Under the pieces are notes generated by a model. The model made no database searches, was not told the origin of the DNA, and saw only the letters and a list, made by a program, of their open reading frames with translations. This document shows, piece by piece, positions 43,701 to 51,455 of a stretch of 64,000 nt of DNA. The DNA comes from Bacteroidales bacterium UBA7258. Lineage in GTDB: Bacteria > Bacteroidota > Bacteroidia > Bacteroidales > UBA932. Within the stretch, counting starts at the first letter, position 1. Each line of letters begins with the position of its first letter. The position numbers and the translations under genes are program-made. The stretch lies in assembly GCA_002472565.1 (NCBI GenBank), contig DKSK01000014.1:43891-107890 (forward strand), in the 5' to 3' direction.

Positions 43701-43840
43701 TCTTCGTCCAGGGCGAAAACCTCTTCACCATCACCGGATATAACGGCTACGATCCTGAAGTGGGCACCAGAAGCGGCCTCGACGGAGGTACCTACCCTCA
43801 GGCCAGAATCTTTACCGCCGGGGTCCATATAAAGTTCTAA
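40751..43840 (+). CDS. SusC-family TonB-dependent outer-membrane transporter
   Basis: 1029 residues with a signal peptide (1-21, ending QLFAQ) and a carboxypeptidase-regulatory-like domain (about 26-105, with GTTTDIDGNF). The SusC signature AIDELVVVGYGIQKKSVLTS follows, then the plug with SGQPGAGSQVRIRGIS, and a barrel ending AGVHIKF. It is coupled to susD 18 nt downstream and is divergent from the ROK-NagB-permease-GH9 operon, so it most likely imports the oligosaccharide handled there. No HTCS of full size is adjacent; the short regulator at 32149-33807 is the nearest candidate. Confidence 0.95.
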   Translation: MRTKISLLLLSAILFTTQLFAQNPVDVSGVVYDPGNVTIPGANVFVKGDASKGTTTDIDGNFHINVPAGSTLVFSFIGYKDFEYNVTGPVSNLVVKFSDEGNAIDELVVVGYGIQKKSVLTSSVSRVTGDELDAGHPTSLDNALKGKLSGISVISNSGQPGAGSQVRIRGISTINDSNPLYIVDGMPTENGIDYLNPTDIESVEILKDAASAAIYGSRGANGVVLVTTKEGKKGPATVDYEFTYGIQNPARKVDLLKASEYVELINEMASNSGKSPYFTTAPKYDTDWQDVLKNSDAPIINHKASISGGGDNSNYYISFGYLSQEGIYAKGYSDYERYNFRAKYNTTVLDVKDRDWLNKIQLGTNFAYTQAKSKGTTIGNSEGSGIIASMNMLPPTEPVYQDDLSELARYATTFPNAVTSSDGRYYNIIDMREICNPLADLKVNHNQRYIPRNFTGSASLTANLWKGLVYKTTFGIDYMTTQTKKVVPVYQLNTTNYNATSYVNDSKSTGFNYQWDETLSYNVNFGKHAVGAMLGTSVSSYHSEYIGATDYDLLTVDINKAYIDTATASEENSVVSSSGADHKLASFFGRVNYNYDEKYLAEFVIRRDGSSNFGPKHQWGTFPSVSLGWVLTRESFMKDRPVWFDFMKLRASWGRNGNENIGAFKYTTMMASGHNAIIGGKSYAGMYPSGYANEDLKWETSEQLDFGTDIRLFNSALTFTFDWFKKKTKDMLLDKPIPLYTSFNSMTVNAGSVENKGFEFDVNYRFATGKFNWGVGANASYVQNEVSDQGPDMVGLNSLGGGMGGQVSFSQTGRPYGFFYGYKVDGVFQTDQEAAASGQNVGSAPHAGDLRFKDVTGDGKINADDRTMIGNPNPDWTYGFNLTAAWNNFDLAAYFQGAIGNDIYRLYRRSNVALANFDHKWMSRWHGDGTSNSVPRIVEGDNINYQISDFFVEDGSYLRFKTLQIGYTLPQTLTRKFFVKSLRLFVQGENLFTITGYNGYDPEVGTRSGLDGGTYPQARIFTAGVHIKF

Positions 43841-43858
43841 TCCATAAAGCACATCGAT

Positions 43859-45415
43859 ATGAAAAAGATATTTTTAGCAGCAGCTTCAGCACTTCTCCTT
43901 CTGCCCTCATGCTCGGATTTTCTTCAGACCACACCGAGGACGCAGGTGTCCGAGGATGAGTTCTACAAGACCGAGGACGAGATGATGATGGGCCTGAACA
44001 ATGTGATCTGGGAGGTTAAGACAAGACTCCTTGAAATCCATGACTATTCCTGCATCCTTTCCGACGAAGCAGAGACAGGAGGCGGACTCGGAGAAGGACA
44101 GTGGAAGACCAAGTTCGATACTTTCACCTACACTCCTACCTCCTGCTTCGGACAGTGGGGCTACGGTTCATGGTGGAATGAATGGGACTTCGGCATTTAT
44201 AACGGAGTCATAGCCGCCTGCACCCTTATCGACAAGATTGACCAGAGCTCTCTGCCGGAGAGTTTCCTCAAGCCTCTCAGGGCGGAAGCCTGCTTCTTCA
44301 GGGCTCTCTTCTATGATTATCTTTTCATGGGCTATGAAGAATTCCCGTTAATCACCAAGACCATGAGCGCAAGCGAGATGTATACCGTGCCGAAGGGAAC
44401 GAGACAGGAAATCCTCGATTTCATGCTCTCCGACCTTTCGGACGAGAACATCGCCGCCCTTCCTTCTAGGACTGAAACCGAGCAGGGCAGGGCCTGCGCC
44501 GACGCAGCCCGCGTCCTCCGCACCAAGATCGTCCTCTTCGCGAGAGACGAGGCCATGTATCCGAAATGCCTTCAGGATATGCAGACCATCATCAATTCCG
44601 GCGTCTACAAACTCAACCCGGACTTTTCAGCCCTCTGGCACAAGTCGGCCGAATGGGGTGAAGAGTCTATCTATGAGGTTTCGGCCGGTTCCACGAACGG
44701 CACGGGAATGGGCTTTGTCCACGGGCTCGGAGGCAGAAGCCTCGTAGACCCGCGCAGTGCGGAGCAGGGCGGCCTTCTCGAGGGCTACGGCCAGTGCACG
44801 ATGCCTTCCACTGTCTATAATATGTTCGCACCTGGTGATCATCGCCGTGAAGGTACCGTCCTTGTCTATGCCGACGAGGCCAGAAAGGTCGATTCTCTTG
44901 TGGCCATCGGTGAGCTGCCTGAGGGCAGTAAATTCAGCGTAAGCTCTCAGCAGGAGAATTTCGAGGGTTACGGCCATTACAAGTATTGCCCGAGGAAAGA
45001 GAGTGCAGGAGCCATAGATCCTGCAAATAATCTCGCCGTATCCTTCCGCTTCTACCGCTATTCCGATGTCCTTCTTCTTGGCACCGAACTCTATGCAAGA
45101 ATCAACGGCAAGGTTAATTCCGAAGCTCAGGGCTGGTTCAACCAGGTCCGTGACCGCGCCTTCCGTGACAGGGAACACAGGATTGACCTTACGAGGATGA
45201 GCAAGCAAGAAATCCTGGACGCCATCTTCAATGAGCGCGGCTATGAATTCGAGGATGAGATGCAGCGCTGGTTCGATATCCTCCGTTTCGACAAGGGAAC
45301 TGAAATTCTCGGCTCGAAGGGCTGGACGGAGAAATACCGCTACTTCCCGATTGACCAGAGCGAAATCGACCGTACCAATGGTCATCTGACCCAGAATCCT
45401 GGTTGGGAGGAATAA
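43859..45415 (+). CDS. SusD-family surface glycan-binding lipoprotein
   Basis: 518 residues, lipobox LPSC with Cys18. The SusD fold is indicated by the N-terminal FLQTTPRTQVSEDEFYKTEDE, helical repeats (LKPLRAEACFFRALFYDYLF), and the C-terminal region with ILDAIFNERGYEFEDEMQRW and the end GHLTQNPGW. It partners the SusC 18 nt upstream. A nitroreductase-family lipoprotein gene follows 24 nt downstream in the same operon. Confidence 0.94.
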   Translation: MKKIFLAAASALLLLPSCSDFLQTTPRTQVSEDEFYKTEDEMMMGLNNVIWEVKTRLLEIHDYSCILSDEAETGGGLGEGQWKTKFDTFTYTPTSCFGQWGYGSWWNEWDFGIYNGVIAACTLIDKIDQSSLPESFLKPLRAEACFFRALFYDYLFMGYEEFPLITKTMSASEMYTVPKGTRQEILDFMLSDLSDENIAALPSRTETEQGRACADAARVLRTKIVLFARDEAMYPKCLQDMQTIINSGVYKLNPDFSALWHKSAEWGEESIYEVSAGSTNGTGMGFVHGLGGRSLVDPRSAEQGGLLEGYGQCTMPSTVYNMFAPGDHRREGTVLVYADEARKVDSLVAIGELPEGSKFSVSSQQENFEGYGHYKYCPRKESAGAIDPANNLAVSFRFYRYSDVLLLGTELYARINGKVNSEAQGWFNQVRDRAFRDREHRIDLTRMSKQEILDAIFNERGYEFEDEMQRWFDILRFDKGTEILGSKGWTEKYRYFPIDQSEIDRTNGHLTQNPGWEE

Positions 45416-45439
45416 GAAGACCCATAAATACAAAGCAAT

Positions 45440-46033
45440 ATGAAAAAACTCATCTTAGTGATTGGCGCAGTGCTGGCCATTGCCTCCTGCGTTGAAAAGA
45501 ACGCCAAGAAGCCTGAATACGGGAATCCTACCCTTGAGACCATCATGACCAGGTACAGCGTCAGAAGCTATACCGGCCAGAAAGTCTCCAAGGAGCAGAT
45601 CGATACTCTGCTGAGAGCCGGCATGGCCGCCCCTTCAGGAATGAACCTCCAGCCATGGAGATTCGTGGTGGTGACTGACACTACCACCATGAAGGCCATG
45701 ACGCCTTGGGGCGCGGATACCTGGATTGCGGCCGGTACCGTGATTGTAGTGTGCGGGGATACTCTCGACAACAAAGGCCAGAGCAACAAGCTCTGGGAGA
45801 TGGACTGCTCGGCCGTGACCGAAAACATCCTTCTCGCCGCCAAGTCTATGGGGCTTGGTGCCGTTTGGAATGCCGCATATCCATGGGATGAATTCTACCA
45901 TATGACTCAGAAAGCTCTCGGTCTTCCGGAGAACATCATTCCGATGTCAATCATCCCTGTCGGCTACGAGCAGGGAAGCGAAGAACCAAAGCAGAAATAC
46001 GACCAGTCAAAAATCCATTTCGAAAAATGGTAG
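45440..46033 (+). CDS. Nitroreductase-family lipoprotein
   Basis: 197 residues. The lipobox is IASC (Cys17), so the protein would be tethered in the periplasm or at the surface, which is rare for this FMN-binding fold. Nitroreductase landmarks are RYSVRSYTGQKVS, LRAGMAAPSGMNLQPWRFVV, TENILLAAKSMGLGAVW and LGLPENIIPMSIIPVGY, ending KIHFEKW. It is a paralogue of the protein at 27777-28421. It is 24 nt behind susD, hence coexpressed with glycan uptake. The substrate is unknown; a redox step on glycan-linked groups or a chaperone-like use of the fold are guesses. Confidence 0.86.
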   Translation: MKKLILVIGAVLAIASCVEKNAKKPEYGNPTLETIMTRYSVRSYTGQKVSKEQIDTLLRAGMAAPSGMNLQPWRFVVVTDTTTMKAMTPWGADTWIAAGTVIVVCGDTLDNKGQSNKLWEMDCSAVTENILLAAKSMGLGAVWNAAYPWDEFYHMTQKALGLPENIIPMSIIPVGYEQGSEEPKQKYDQSKIHFEKW

Positions 46034-46051
46034 CCTGGACGCGCCCGCCCA

Positions 46052-46067
46052 GAACGGTACTCCGTTC
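46052..46067. other. Small hairpin after the nitroreductase lipoprotein gene
   Basis: GAACGG-TACT-CCGTTC is a perfect 6-bp stem, 18 bases after the stop codon. Its role is unclear because the stronger terminator follows at 46107-46146. Confidence 0.35.
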
Positions 46068-46106
46068 ATGAGCTAAAGGCGCTGATTCTAAACTAACTGC
46101 AAATAA

Positions 46107-46146
46107 CCGCGGAGGTGCTCCCTGATTCCAGCCGGCACCTCCGCGG
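46107..46146. terminator. Strong terminator hairpin, possibly bidirectional
   Basis: A 12-bp perfect stem (CCGCGGAGGTGC at 46107-46118, GCACCTCCGCGG at 46135-46146) has a 16-nt loop. It is followed by CCTTTCTT on the plus strand and TTATTT on the minus strand. It lies between the convergent susC-susD operon and the ZIP transporter gene. The GC-rich bases 46147-46262 hold a short CTGGCGCGG tandem (two copies) and nothing else that I recognise. Confidence 0.75.
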
Positions 46147-46262
46147 CCTTTCTTGTGCATTCAGCTGGCGCGGCTGGCGCGGGGCGGCCGCACGCCTTTG
46201 CCCGAAACTCCAAGCCGGGCCTCCATATCCGGGCCTCAATCAACGCCGAGGCGCATCGGGGC

Positions 46263-47063
46263 TTAGCCGAGGACGACGTCGAGGACCATCATGAGGGTGA
46301 AGCCGAGGGCGAAGCCGATGATGCCGAGGTGGGAGTGTTTGCCGCCGGCGGCTTCGGGGATGAGTTCGTCGAAGACTACGTAGAGCATGGCGCCGGCGGC
46401 GAAGGCCAGGAGGTATGGCATGGCCGGCAAAGTGATGCTGGCGAGGAGTATGACTACGACAGAGCCGATTGGCTCGACTATGCCGCTCATGCTTCCGAGA
46501 ACAAAGGATTTCAGCTTGGAGTTCCCCGCACTTCGCATCGGCATGGATATGATAGCGCCTTCAGGGATATTCTGAATGGCTATTCCTATGGCCAGGGTCA
46601 CCGCGGCTCCGAGAGATATGTCGGCGGAACCTGCCATGAAGCCGGCGATCGCCGCGCCTACGGCCATGCCTTCAGGAAAATTGTGCATGGTCACGGCAAG
46701 ACCGAGCATGGCTGTCTTGGAGAGACGGCTTCTCGGACCCTCTTTGCTTCCGTCCGGATGGAGGTGCGGGGTGATGTAATCTATGAGGAGGAGAAAGGCG
46801 AAGCCCGCGAGGAGGCCTGCCGTGGTAGGGAAGACGGCCCAATTGCCTTTGTCGGCTCCCATCTCGATGCTTGGGATAAGCAGGGACCAGAAGGAGGCGG
46901 CGATCATAACTCCGGCGGCGAAGCCCATGAGGGCTTTTTCTACTCCGGGCTTGATTTCTTTCTTCATGAAGAAGACAAAAGCGGAGCCTATGGTTGTGCC
47001 CAGGAAGGGGATGAGGAGGGCCGTTATCAGGATTTTGAGGGTTTCACTGTCAGTATGTAACAT
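46263..47063 (-). CDS. ZIP-family divalent metal transporter
   Basis: Eight-helix inner-membrane importer of zinc or other divalent metals, 266 residues. The metal-site helices are plain: HNFPEGMAVG at about 127-136 and QNIPEGAIIS at about 164-173. A His-containing loop precedes them (DYITPHLHPDG). It resembles ZupT-like bacterial ZIPs in length. It starts 6 nt after the stop of the HprK-like gene, last in the run gltX-rpiB-truB-hprK-like-zip. No metal-regulator site is visible. Confidence 0.88.
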   Translation of the reverse strand: MLHTDSETLKILITALLIPFLGTTIGSAFVFFMKKEIKPGVEKALMGFAAGVMIAASFWSLLIPSIEMGADKGNWAVFPTTAGLLAGFAFLLLIDYITPHLHPDGSKEGPRSRLSKTAMLGLAVTMHNFPEGMAVGAAIAGFMAGSADISLGAAVTLAIGIAIQNIPEGAIISMPMRSAGNSKLKSFVLGSMSGIVEPIGSVVVILLASITLPAMPYLLAFAAGAMLYVVFDELIPEAAGGKHSHLGIIGFALGFTLMMVLDVVLG

Positions 47064-47069
47064 CGTGCG

Positions 47070-48218
47070 CTATTGTTTTTGGTCCATGGAGGTTCCGGCT
47101 TGGGACTTCCATGGCGCAGTTATCATTTCGCGGCAGAGTTCTGCGGCTTCTTTGTCCGGGAGGCAGTCCAGCTGCCAGCAAGGAGTCCGGGTAGCGATTT
47201 CTTCCAGGATGAGGTACAATTTGTCCATAAAGTCCTTCTCCCAGCGGAAAGTGGCCGTTGAGCCCATGATGGCGGCGAAACTATCAAGGCCTTCCATCCG
47301 GGAAATCTTGTTTTCTCCGGCCTGCCTGAGCCTTACGATGCCACCAGCTTCTGCAAAGGTTTTTCTGTAGCAAGGAGTCTTGCCGCTCCATGGAGAACCG
47401 TATACAAGGGTCTTGCCCCTGTGAGCCCAGACTATCGGATTGTCATCGTTGAGCAGCTCGCAGTCCGGGAAGTTCTCCAGCCACGCTCTGGCGTGGGTGC
47501 TCTTGCCTGTCCCGCTCTTGCCCAGAAACATGTAGGCCTTGCCTCCGGTCTCCACTACCGAAGAATGGAAGAGGACGCGGCCGTGGAAGACTCCGCAGAA
47601 ACCGTACATCATCATCAGGGCCGTGCCGATTTCTAAAACGGCGCCGTATGCCTTGGTATCTTCGGGCAGATAGAGCTCGCCCTTGGCATGGTCGGAAGAA
47701 AAGAGCAGGGTGGAGGTGACTTTGCCGTCTATGGAAAATTCGAAGATGGTGTCGCGGTTACGGCTGTAGATGTAGTACTCGGGAGAGAAGTCGTCTACGC
47801 TCATGATGAGTTTCATGCCGCGGGCCGTCCCCGGCTTGTAAGGGGCTTCGCCACGGGGCGCTTGCTCTCTTTCGGGCTCCGTCTCAGGGGCTCCGCCACG
47901 GGCGCGCAACAGCCAGTCGGGCTCACAGGCGCAGACCCTCAGCGTGAAGCCGTCGGAACCTTCTTCAGCAAAAGGTTCGTACTGAGAGAGATCCAGCGTC
48001 CTCCGGTCCATCTCCTCGGGGATATCGCTCTTGCACCTTACCAGGGTTCTCGGAGGAATCTTGTCTCCCGCGCGGGTCGGGGTGATCTCCGCACTCCCGC
48101 CCTCGGAAAGGGCCTTTATCCGGGCGAGGACGGCAGGCGTGTATTCCATGAATTTCCATGGCTTCTCCACTTCGATGTTGAAGCCCAGACCTGCGACTTT
48201 GAAATGCTTTCTGTCCAT
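47070..48218 (-). CDS. HprK-like P-loop kinase domain protein, function unknown
   Basis: 382 residues. The C-terminal half carries a P-loop, GKSGTGKST at 233-241, then LLNDDNPIV and GSPWSGKTP, the pattern of HPr kinase/phosphorylase and PEP-carboxykinase-like P-loop proteins. The N-terminal half (1-200) has no family I recognise. Residues about 107-126 are an Arg/Glu/Pro-rich linker coded by two near-identical GC-rich stretches (47841-47858 and 47886-47903). No HPr or phosphotransferase genes are nearby. Such stand-alone proteins occur in Bacteroidales next to unrelated genes. It might phosphorylate a protein or peptide. Spacing is 12 nt after truB and 6 nt before the ZIP gene. Confidence 0.7.
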   Translation of the reverse strand: MDRKHFKVAGLGFNIEVEKPWKFMEYTPAVLARIKALSEGGSAEITPTRAGDKIPPRTLVRCKSDIPEEMDRRTLDLSQYEPFAEEGSDGFTLRVCACEPDWLLRARGGAPETEPEREQAPRGEAPYKPGTARGMKLIMSVDDFSPEYYIYSRNRDTIFEFSIDGKVTSTLLFSSDHAKGELYLPEDTKAYGAVLEIGTALMMMYGFCGVFHGRVLFHSSVVETGGKAYMFLGKSGTGKSTHARAWLENFPDCELLNDDNPIVWAHRGKTLVYGSPWSGKTPCYRKTFAEAGGIVRLRQAGENKISRMEGLDSFAAIMGSTATFRWEKDFMDKLYLILEEIATRTPCWQLDCLPDKEAAELCREMITAPWKSQAGTSMDQKQ

Positions 48219-48230
48219 CTCGGTGTCTCT

Positions 48231-49124
48231 TTAAATTTGCGCGAAGAGGCCGGCGGCCTCGTCCATGCTCAGGGCGTCTTCCGACTTGAAACCCCCGTTC
48301 CTTGTCCTGCGGAGAAAGTCGAGATGTGCCCCGGAACCGAGAGCCTCGCCGATGTCCCTCGCCAGGGCCCTTATATAGGTCCCCTTGGAGCAGACTACCC
48401 GTATCTCCGCATGAGGAAGACGGCGGGAGGAGTTGTCAGTAAGGTGGATGCGTTCATTCCGCTCCAAGGTCTTCGCGGCTTCGTCGGGATGGGCCTTCGC
48501 GAAGGCCTCGGCCTGGATGCGGTATCTCTCCGGGAGAGAAGCCCCCTCCGGAATCCCTTCAGGACAATAGCGCAGAACCTCTATTTCGGAAATGCGGATC
48601 ATCTGTTTCGAGAGGATGGCGGCGGCCTCGTCAAAAGCCTTCACGTCCGTCTCTTCTCCCTCTTCTTTCGCCTTAGCCGCCTTGCGGTAAAGCTTGCGGG
48701 CAAGTTCGTAGGCCCTTTGTCCGTCCACGGATTTCGCCGAAAAGAGCGGGGCTATCTGCTCCTGCTCCCCGAGAAAAGCAGGGAGAACTGAGCGCAGGGC
48801 TTCCTCCGAGACTCCGTCCAGCGGGCACTCCCTGTCAATGTCCTTCTCTAGGTCGTAGGACGGAGTTGTGGCTCCGAAAGTGAGGCCGGCGACGTATTCC
48901 TTGTCATGCTTCTGGAGCTCCTCGGCCAGACGGGTCGCCTTGCCGATGCAGACCAGCAGCACGCCGGTAGCCAGAGGGTCGAGCGTGCCGGCGTGACCCA
49001 CCTTCAGGCCCTTGTTGTGGAAATGCCTGCAGGCGGAAAACTTGATTTTGCGGATGACATCTGCGGAAGTCCATCTCAGAGGCTTGTCCACGGGGATGAT
49101 TATCCCTTCCGGATAGGCATCCAT
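48231..49124 (-). CDS. truB: tRNA pseudouridine(55) synthase
   Basis: Makes pseudouridine 55 in the T-arm of tRNAs. It has 297 residues from the ATG at 49122-49124, chosen for its GGAGGG ribosome-binding site and because PEGIIIPVDKPLRWTS is the usual TruB start. A longer frame to the ATG at 49188-49190 overlaps the rpiB stop (TGATG), so a 22-residue extension is possible. The catalytic motif GHAGTLDPLATG holds the nucleophilic Asp. A Lys/Glu-rich insertion around KAAKAKEEGEETDVKAFDEA makes the middle longer than usual. It ends with a typical FLRRTRNGGF region. Confidence 0.92.
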   Translation of the reverse strand: MDAYPEGIIIPVDKPLRWTSADVIRKIKFSACRHFHNKGLKVGHAGTLDPLATGVLLVCIGKATRLAEELQKHDKEYVAGLTFGATTPSYDLEKDIDRECPLDGVSEEALRSVLPAFLGEQEQIAPLFSAKSVDGQRAYELARKLYRKAAKAKEEGEETDVKAFDEAAAILSKQMIRISEIEVLRYCPEGIPEGASLPERYRIQAEAFAKAHPDEAAKTLERNERIHLTDNSSRRLPHAEIRVVCSKGTYIRALARDIGEALGSGAHLDFLRRTRNGGFKSEDALSMDEAAGLFAQI

Positions 49125-49189
49125 GCTTCCCTCCAGAATCAGGGGAGAAGGACCCCCGCCCAGAAAAGTTCTGTCGGCGATAAGCACCA

Positions 49190-49621
49190 TCAGAACTGCT
49201 CTATTTTTTCGATTCTACGCTGGTGTCTGCCTCCTTCAAAGGAGGTCTGGAGCCACATGGAAGTCATGTGCTGGACCATGCTGTAGGAAACGAAACGGGC
49301 AGGCATCACCAGGATGTTGGCCTTGTTGTGTGCCTTGACCAGCCTGGCGATTTCGGAAGTCCATGCCAGGCCTGCCCTGACCCCCTTATGGTGGTTGAGA
49401 GTTATGGCCATGCCGTTCCCGGTTCCGCACATCGCTATCCCACAGTCCACCTTGCCAGAAACTACGGCATCGGCGAGAGGATGGGCGAAGTCAGGGTAGT
49501 CGACGCTCGCTTCGGAGTCAGTCCCGAAATCAATTACCTCATAGCCTTTTTTCTGGAGCCATGGCACAAGTTTGATCTTGTAGGCGAAGCCTGCGTGGTC
49601 GTTGCAAATTCCTATCTTCAT
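49190..49621 (-). CDS. rpiB: Ribose-5-phosphate isomerase B
   Basis: Interconverts ribose-5-phosphate and ribulose-5-phosphate in the pentose phosphate pathway. It has 143 residues, normal for the LacAB/RpiB family. The start MKIGICNDHAGF has the conserved Asp-His, the catalytic cysteine is in MCGTGNGM, and the anion-binding arginines near the end are in GGRHQRR. It is 36 nt after gltX and its stop overlaps the upstream ATG option of truB. Related isomerases for allose exist, but the CGTGNG motif fits RpiB. Confidence 0.93.
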   Translation of the reverse strand: MKIGICNDHAGFAYKIKLVPWLQKKGYEVIDFGTDSEASVDYPDFAHPLADAVVSGKVDCGIAMCGTGNGMAITLNHHKGVRAGLAWTSEIARLVKAHNKANILVMPARFVSYSMVQHMTSMWLQTSFEGGRHQRRIEKIEQF

Positions 49622-49657
49622 GATAATGTTCCGGATTATGGGGTGCTTATGTCCCGT

Positions 49658-51418
49658 TTAAGCGTTTAAGGACTCTTTCAGGCGGAGCGAGGCGTAGCGA
49701 TATCTGCGCGCGGTCTCTCCGCGGCCGATTACGGTGATTATTTCAGCCACTCCCAGACCGCTCGCCGCTCCGGTGAGGGCGAGTCTGAGTCCGTTCATGG
49801 CCTTCCCCATCGGCCAGCCCTGAGCCTTGATGTAGTCCTCCATCGCGGCGGCGAGAGCCTCCGGAGTCCATTCGAGAGAATAGTTCTCTACGAAAGAAAC
49901 CAGGCCCCCGACATAGGAATCAGTGTCGGCGTTCCAATATTTCTCCACGTCCTTTGCCAGGAACGGAGCCGTCTTGGAGTCATCTGCCACTTTAGCCCTC
50001 GGATCAGGTTTTCTGTTCGGGTCCACGGCCTTCTGAGGCAGCCAGGAACCGGCCTTTATCATGAACTGCTCGAAAGAGGCCGGGCTTACGAAGAGGTAGG
50101 ATGCCACGGTCCAGAAGTCCTTGACGAAGGAGACCCTGTCCTTGGTCATGGCGATGACCTTGCGGACATAGTCCTTGGTGAGTATGTGATTGGTGAAGTC
50201 CATGCCGGTCTCGTTGAACTCAGCCCCGGCCGTGATCGCACAGACAGGGCAGTCGACTACCTGCATCCCCATCTCGGCCAGAACCGGGTCGAGGAGCTCT
50301 GCGAGGGACTCCTCAGACTTCATCCTGAGATATTCGCGGTTGAACCAGTGGGCCTTCTCCATGTTGAAGCGGGCCCCTGACTTTATCACCCTGTCAAGAG
50401 AGAAGGAGGCGATAAGGTCCTCCATGGACATTATCTCCCTGTCATCTCCAGGGTTCCAGCCGAGGAGAGCCAGCATATTGACGAAGGCCTCGGGAAAGTA
50501 GCCGTCTTCGCGGTAACCCCTGTAGACTTCTCCCGTGGAGCTAGTCCATTTGAGAGGGAAGACAGGAAAACCCATCTTGTCTCCGTCTCTCTTGGAGAGT
50601 TTGCCTTTTCCGTCCGGCTTGAGCAGAAGCGACAAGTGGGCGAAACGCGGCATGCTGTCCTCCCAGCCGAAGGCCTTATAGAGCATATAGTGGAGGGGCA
50701 GGGAAGGAAGCCACTCTTCTCCGCGGATGACTTCAGTGATCTCCATCAGGTGGTCGTCCACGATGTTGGCGAGATGATAGGTCGGCAATTCGTCGGCCCT
50801 CTTCCAGAGCACCTTGTCATCGAGGGTGTCGGTGTTCACTTCGATATGGCCCCTGATGAGGTCGTCCATCTTGACGACCGTGTCCTGGGGCATCTTGAAC
50901 CTTATGGTCCAGTCCGTGGTGGTCTCCAGCAGCCTCTTGGTCTCTTCTTCCGGGAGGGTGAGAGAATTTCTCAGCCTCAGTCTTGAGACCTGGTTGTAGA
51001 TGAAGGTCTCGCCTTCTTCCTCAGCCTTCTTCCTCTCGGCCTCAAGTTCTTCAGGAGTGTCGAAGGCATAGTAGGCATAGCCGTTAGCTATCAGCTGCTC
51101 GGCGTATTTGCGGTAGATTCCCTTCCTCTGGCTCTGGCGGTATGGGGCGTGAGGATGCTTGGCGGAAGGGGTCTCGACCACCTTTCCGTTCTCATCGACT
51201 CCTTCGTCAGGAATTATTCCGCACCAGTTGAGGGCCTCGATGATATATTGTTCGGCTCCTGGCACGAAACGATGGGAATCCGTGTCTTCTATCCTTATGA
51301 TGAAATCTCCTCCGTGCCTCTTGGCATAGAGATAGTTGTATAGCGCAGTTCTGACACCGCCCATGTGGAGCGGTCCGGTAGGTGACGGCGCGAACCTTAC
51401 TCTGGTTCTTCTTTCCAT
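49658..51418 (-). CDS. gltX: Glutamate-tRNA ligase
   Basis: Class I aminoacyl-tRNA synthetase of 586 residues, starting at MERRTRVRFAPSPTG (ATG at 51416-51418; a longer frame to 51442 is open). The HIGH-type motif is PSPTGPLHMGG and the KMSKS-type motif is GKLSKRDGD. It is longer than the common 470-510 residues because of insertions, including one near ERKKAEEEGETFIYN, as seen in other Bacteroidota. A TATATTTG promoter box at 51440-51447 lies just upstream, between gltX and ftsZ, so gltX starts a new transcription unit that includes rpiB, truB, the HprK-like gene and the ZIP gene. Confidence 0.94.
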   Translation of the reverse strand: MERRTRVRFAPSPTGPLHMGGVRTALYNYLYAKRHGGDFIIRIEDTDSHRFVPGAEQYIIEALNWCGIIPDEGVDENGKVVETPSAKHPHAPYRQSQRKGIYRKYAEQLIANGYAYYAFDTPEELEAERKKAEEEGETFIYNQVSRLRLRNSLTLPEEETKRLLETTTDWTIRFKMPQDTVVKMDDLIRGHIEVNTDTLDDKVLWKRADELPTYHLANIVDDHLMEITEVIRGEEWLPSLPLHYMLYKAFGWEDSMPRFAHLSLLLKPDGKGKLSKRDGDKMGFPVFPLKWTSSTGEVYRGYREDGYFPEAFVNMLALLGWNPGDDREIMSMEDLIASFSLDRVIKSGARFNMEKAHWFNREYLRMKSEESLAELLDPVLAEMGMQVVDCPVCAITAGAEFNETGMDFTNHILTKDYVRKVIAMTKDRVSFVKDFWTVASYLFVSPASFEQFMIKAGSWLPQKAVDPNRKPDPRAKVADDSKTAPFLAKDVEKYWNADTDSYVGGLVSFVENYSLEWTPEALAAAMEDYIKAQGWPMGKAMNGLRLALTGAASGLGVAEIITVIGRGETARRYRYASLRLKESLNA

Positions 51419-51439
51419 AGCCAAATCTCTATTTATCCG

Positions 51440-51447
51440 CAAATATA
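51440..51447 (-). promoter_or_regulatory. -7 promoter box for gltX
   Basis: The minus strand reads TATATTTG, matching TAnnTTTG, 21 bp upstream of the gltX ATG, predicting a leader of about 15 nt. Confidence 0.6.
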
Positions 51448-51455
51448 GCGAATTA

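Noticed and set aside
46147..46262. Possible small gene or RNA in the GC-rich gap before the ZIP gene
   Set aside because: No start with plausible coding, no tRNA fold and no promoter box; only a short two-copy CTGGCGCGG repeat.
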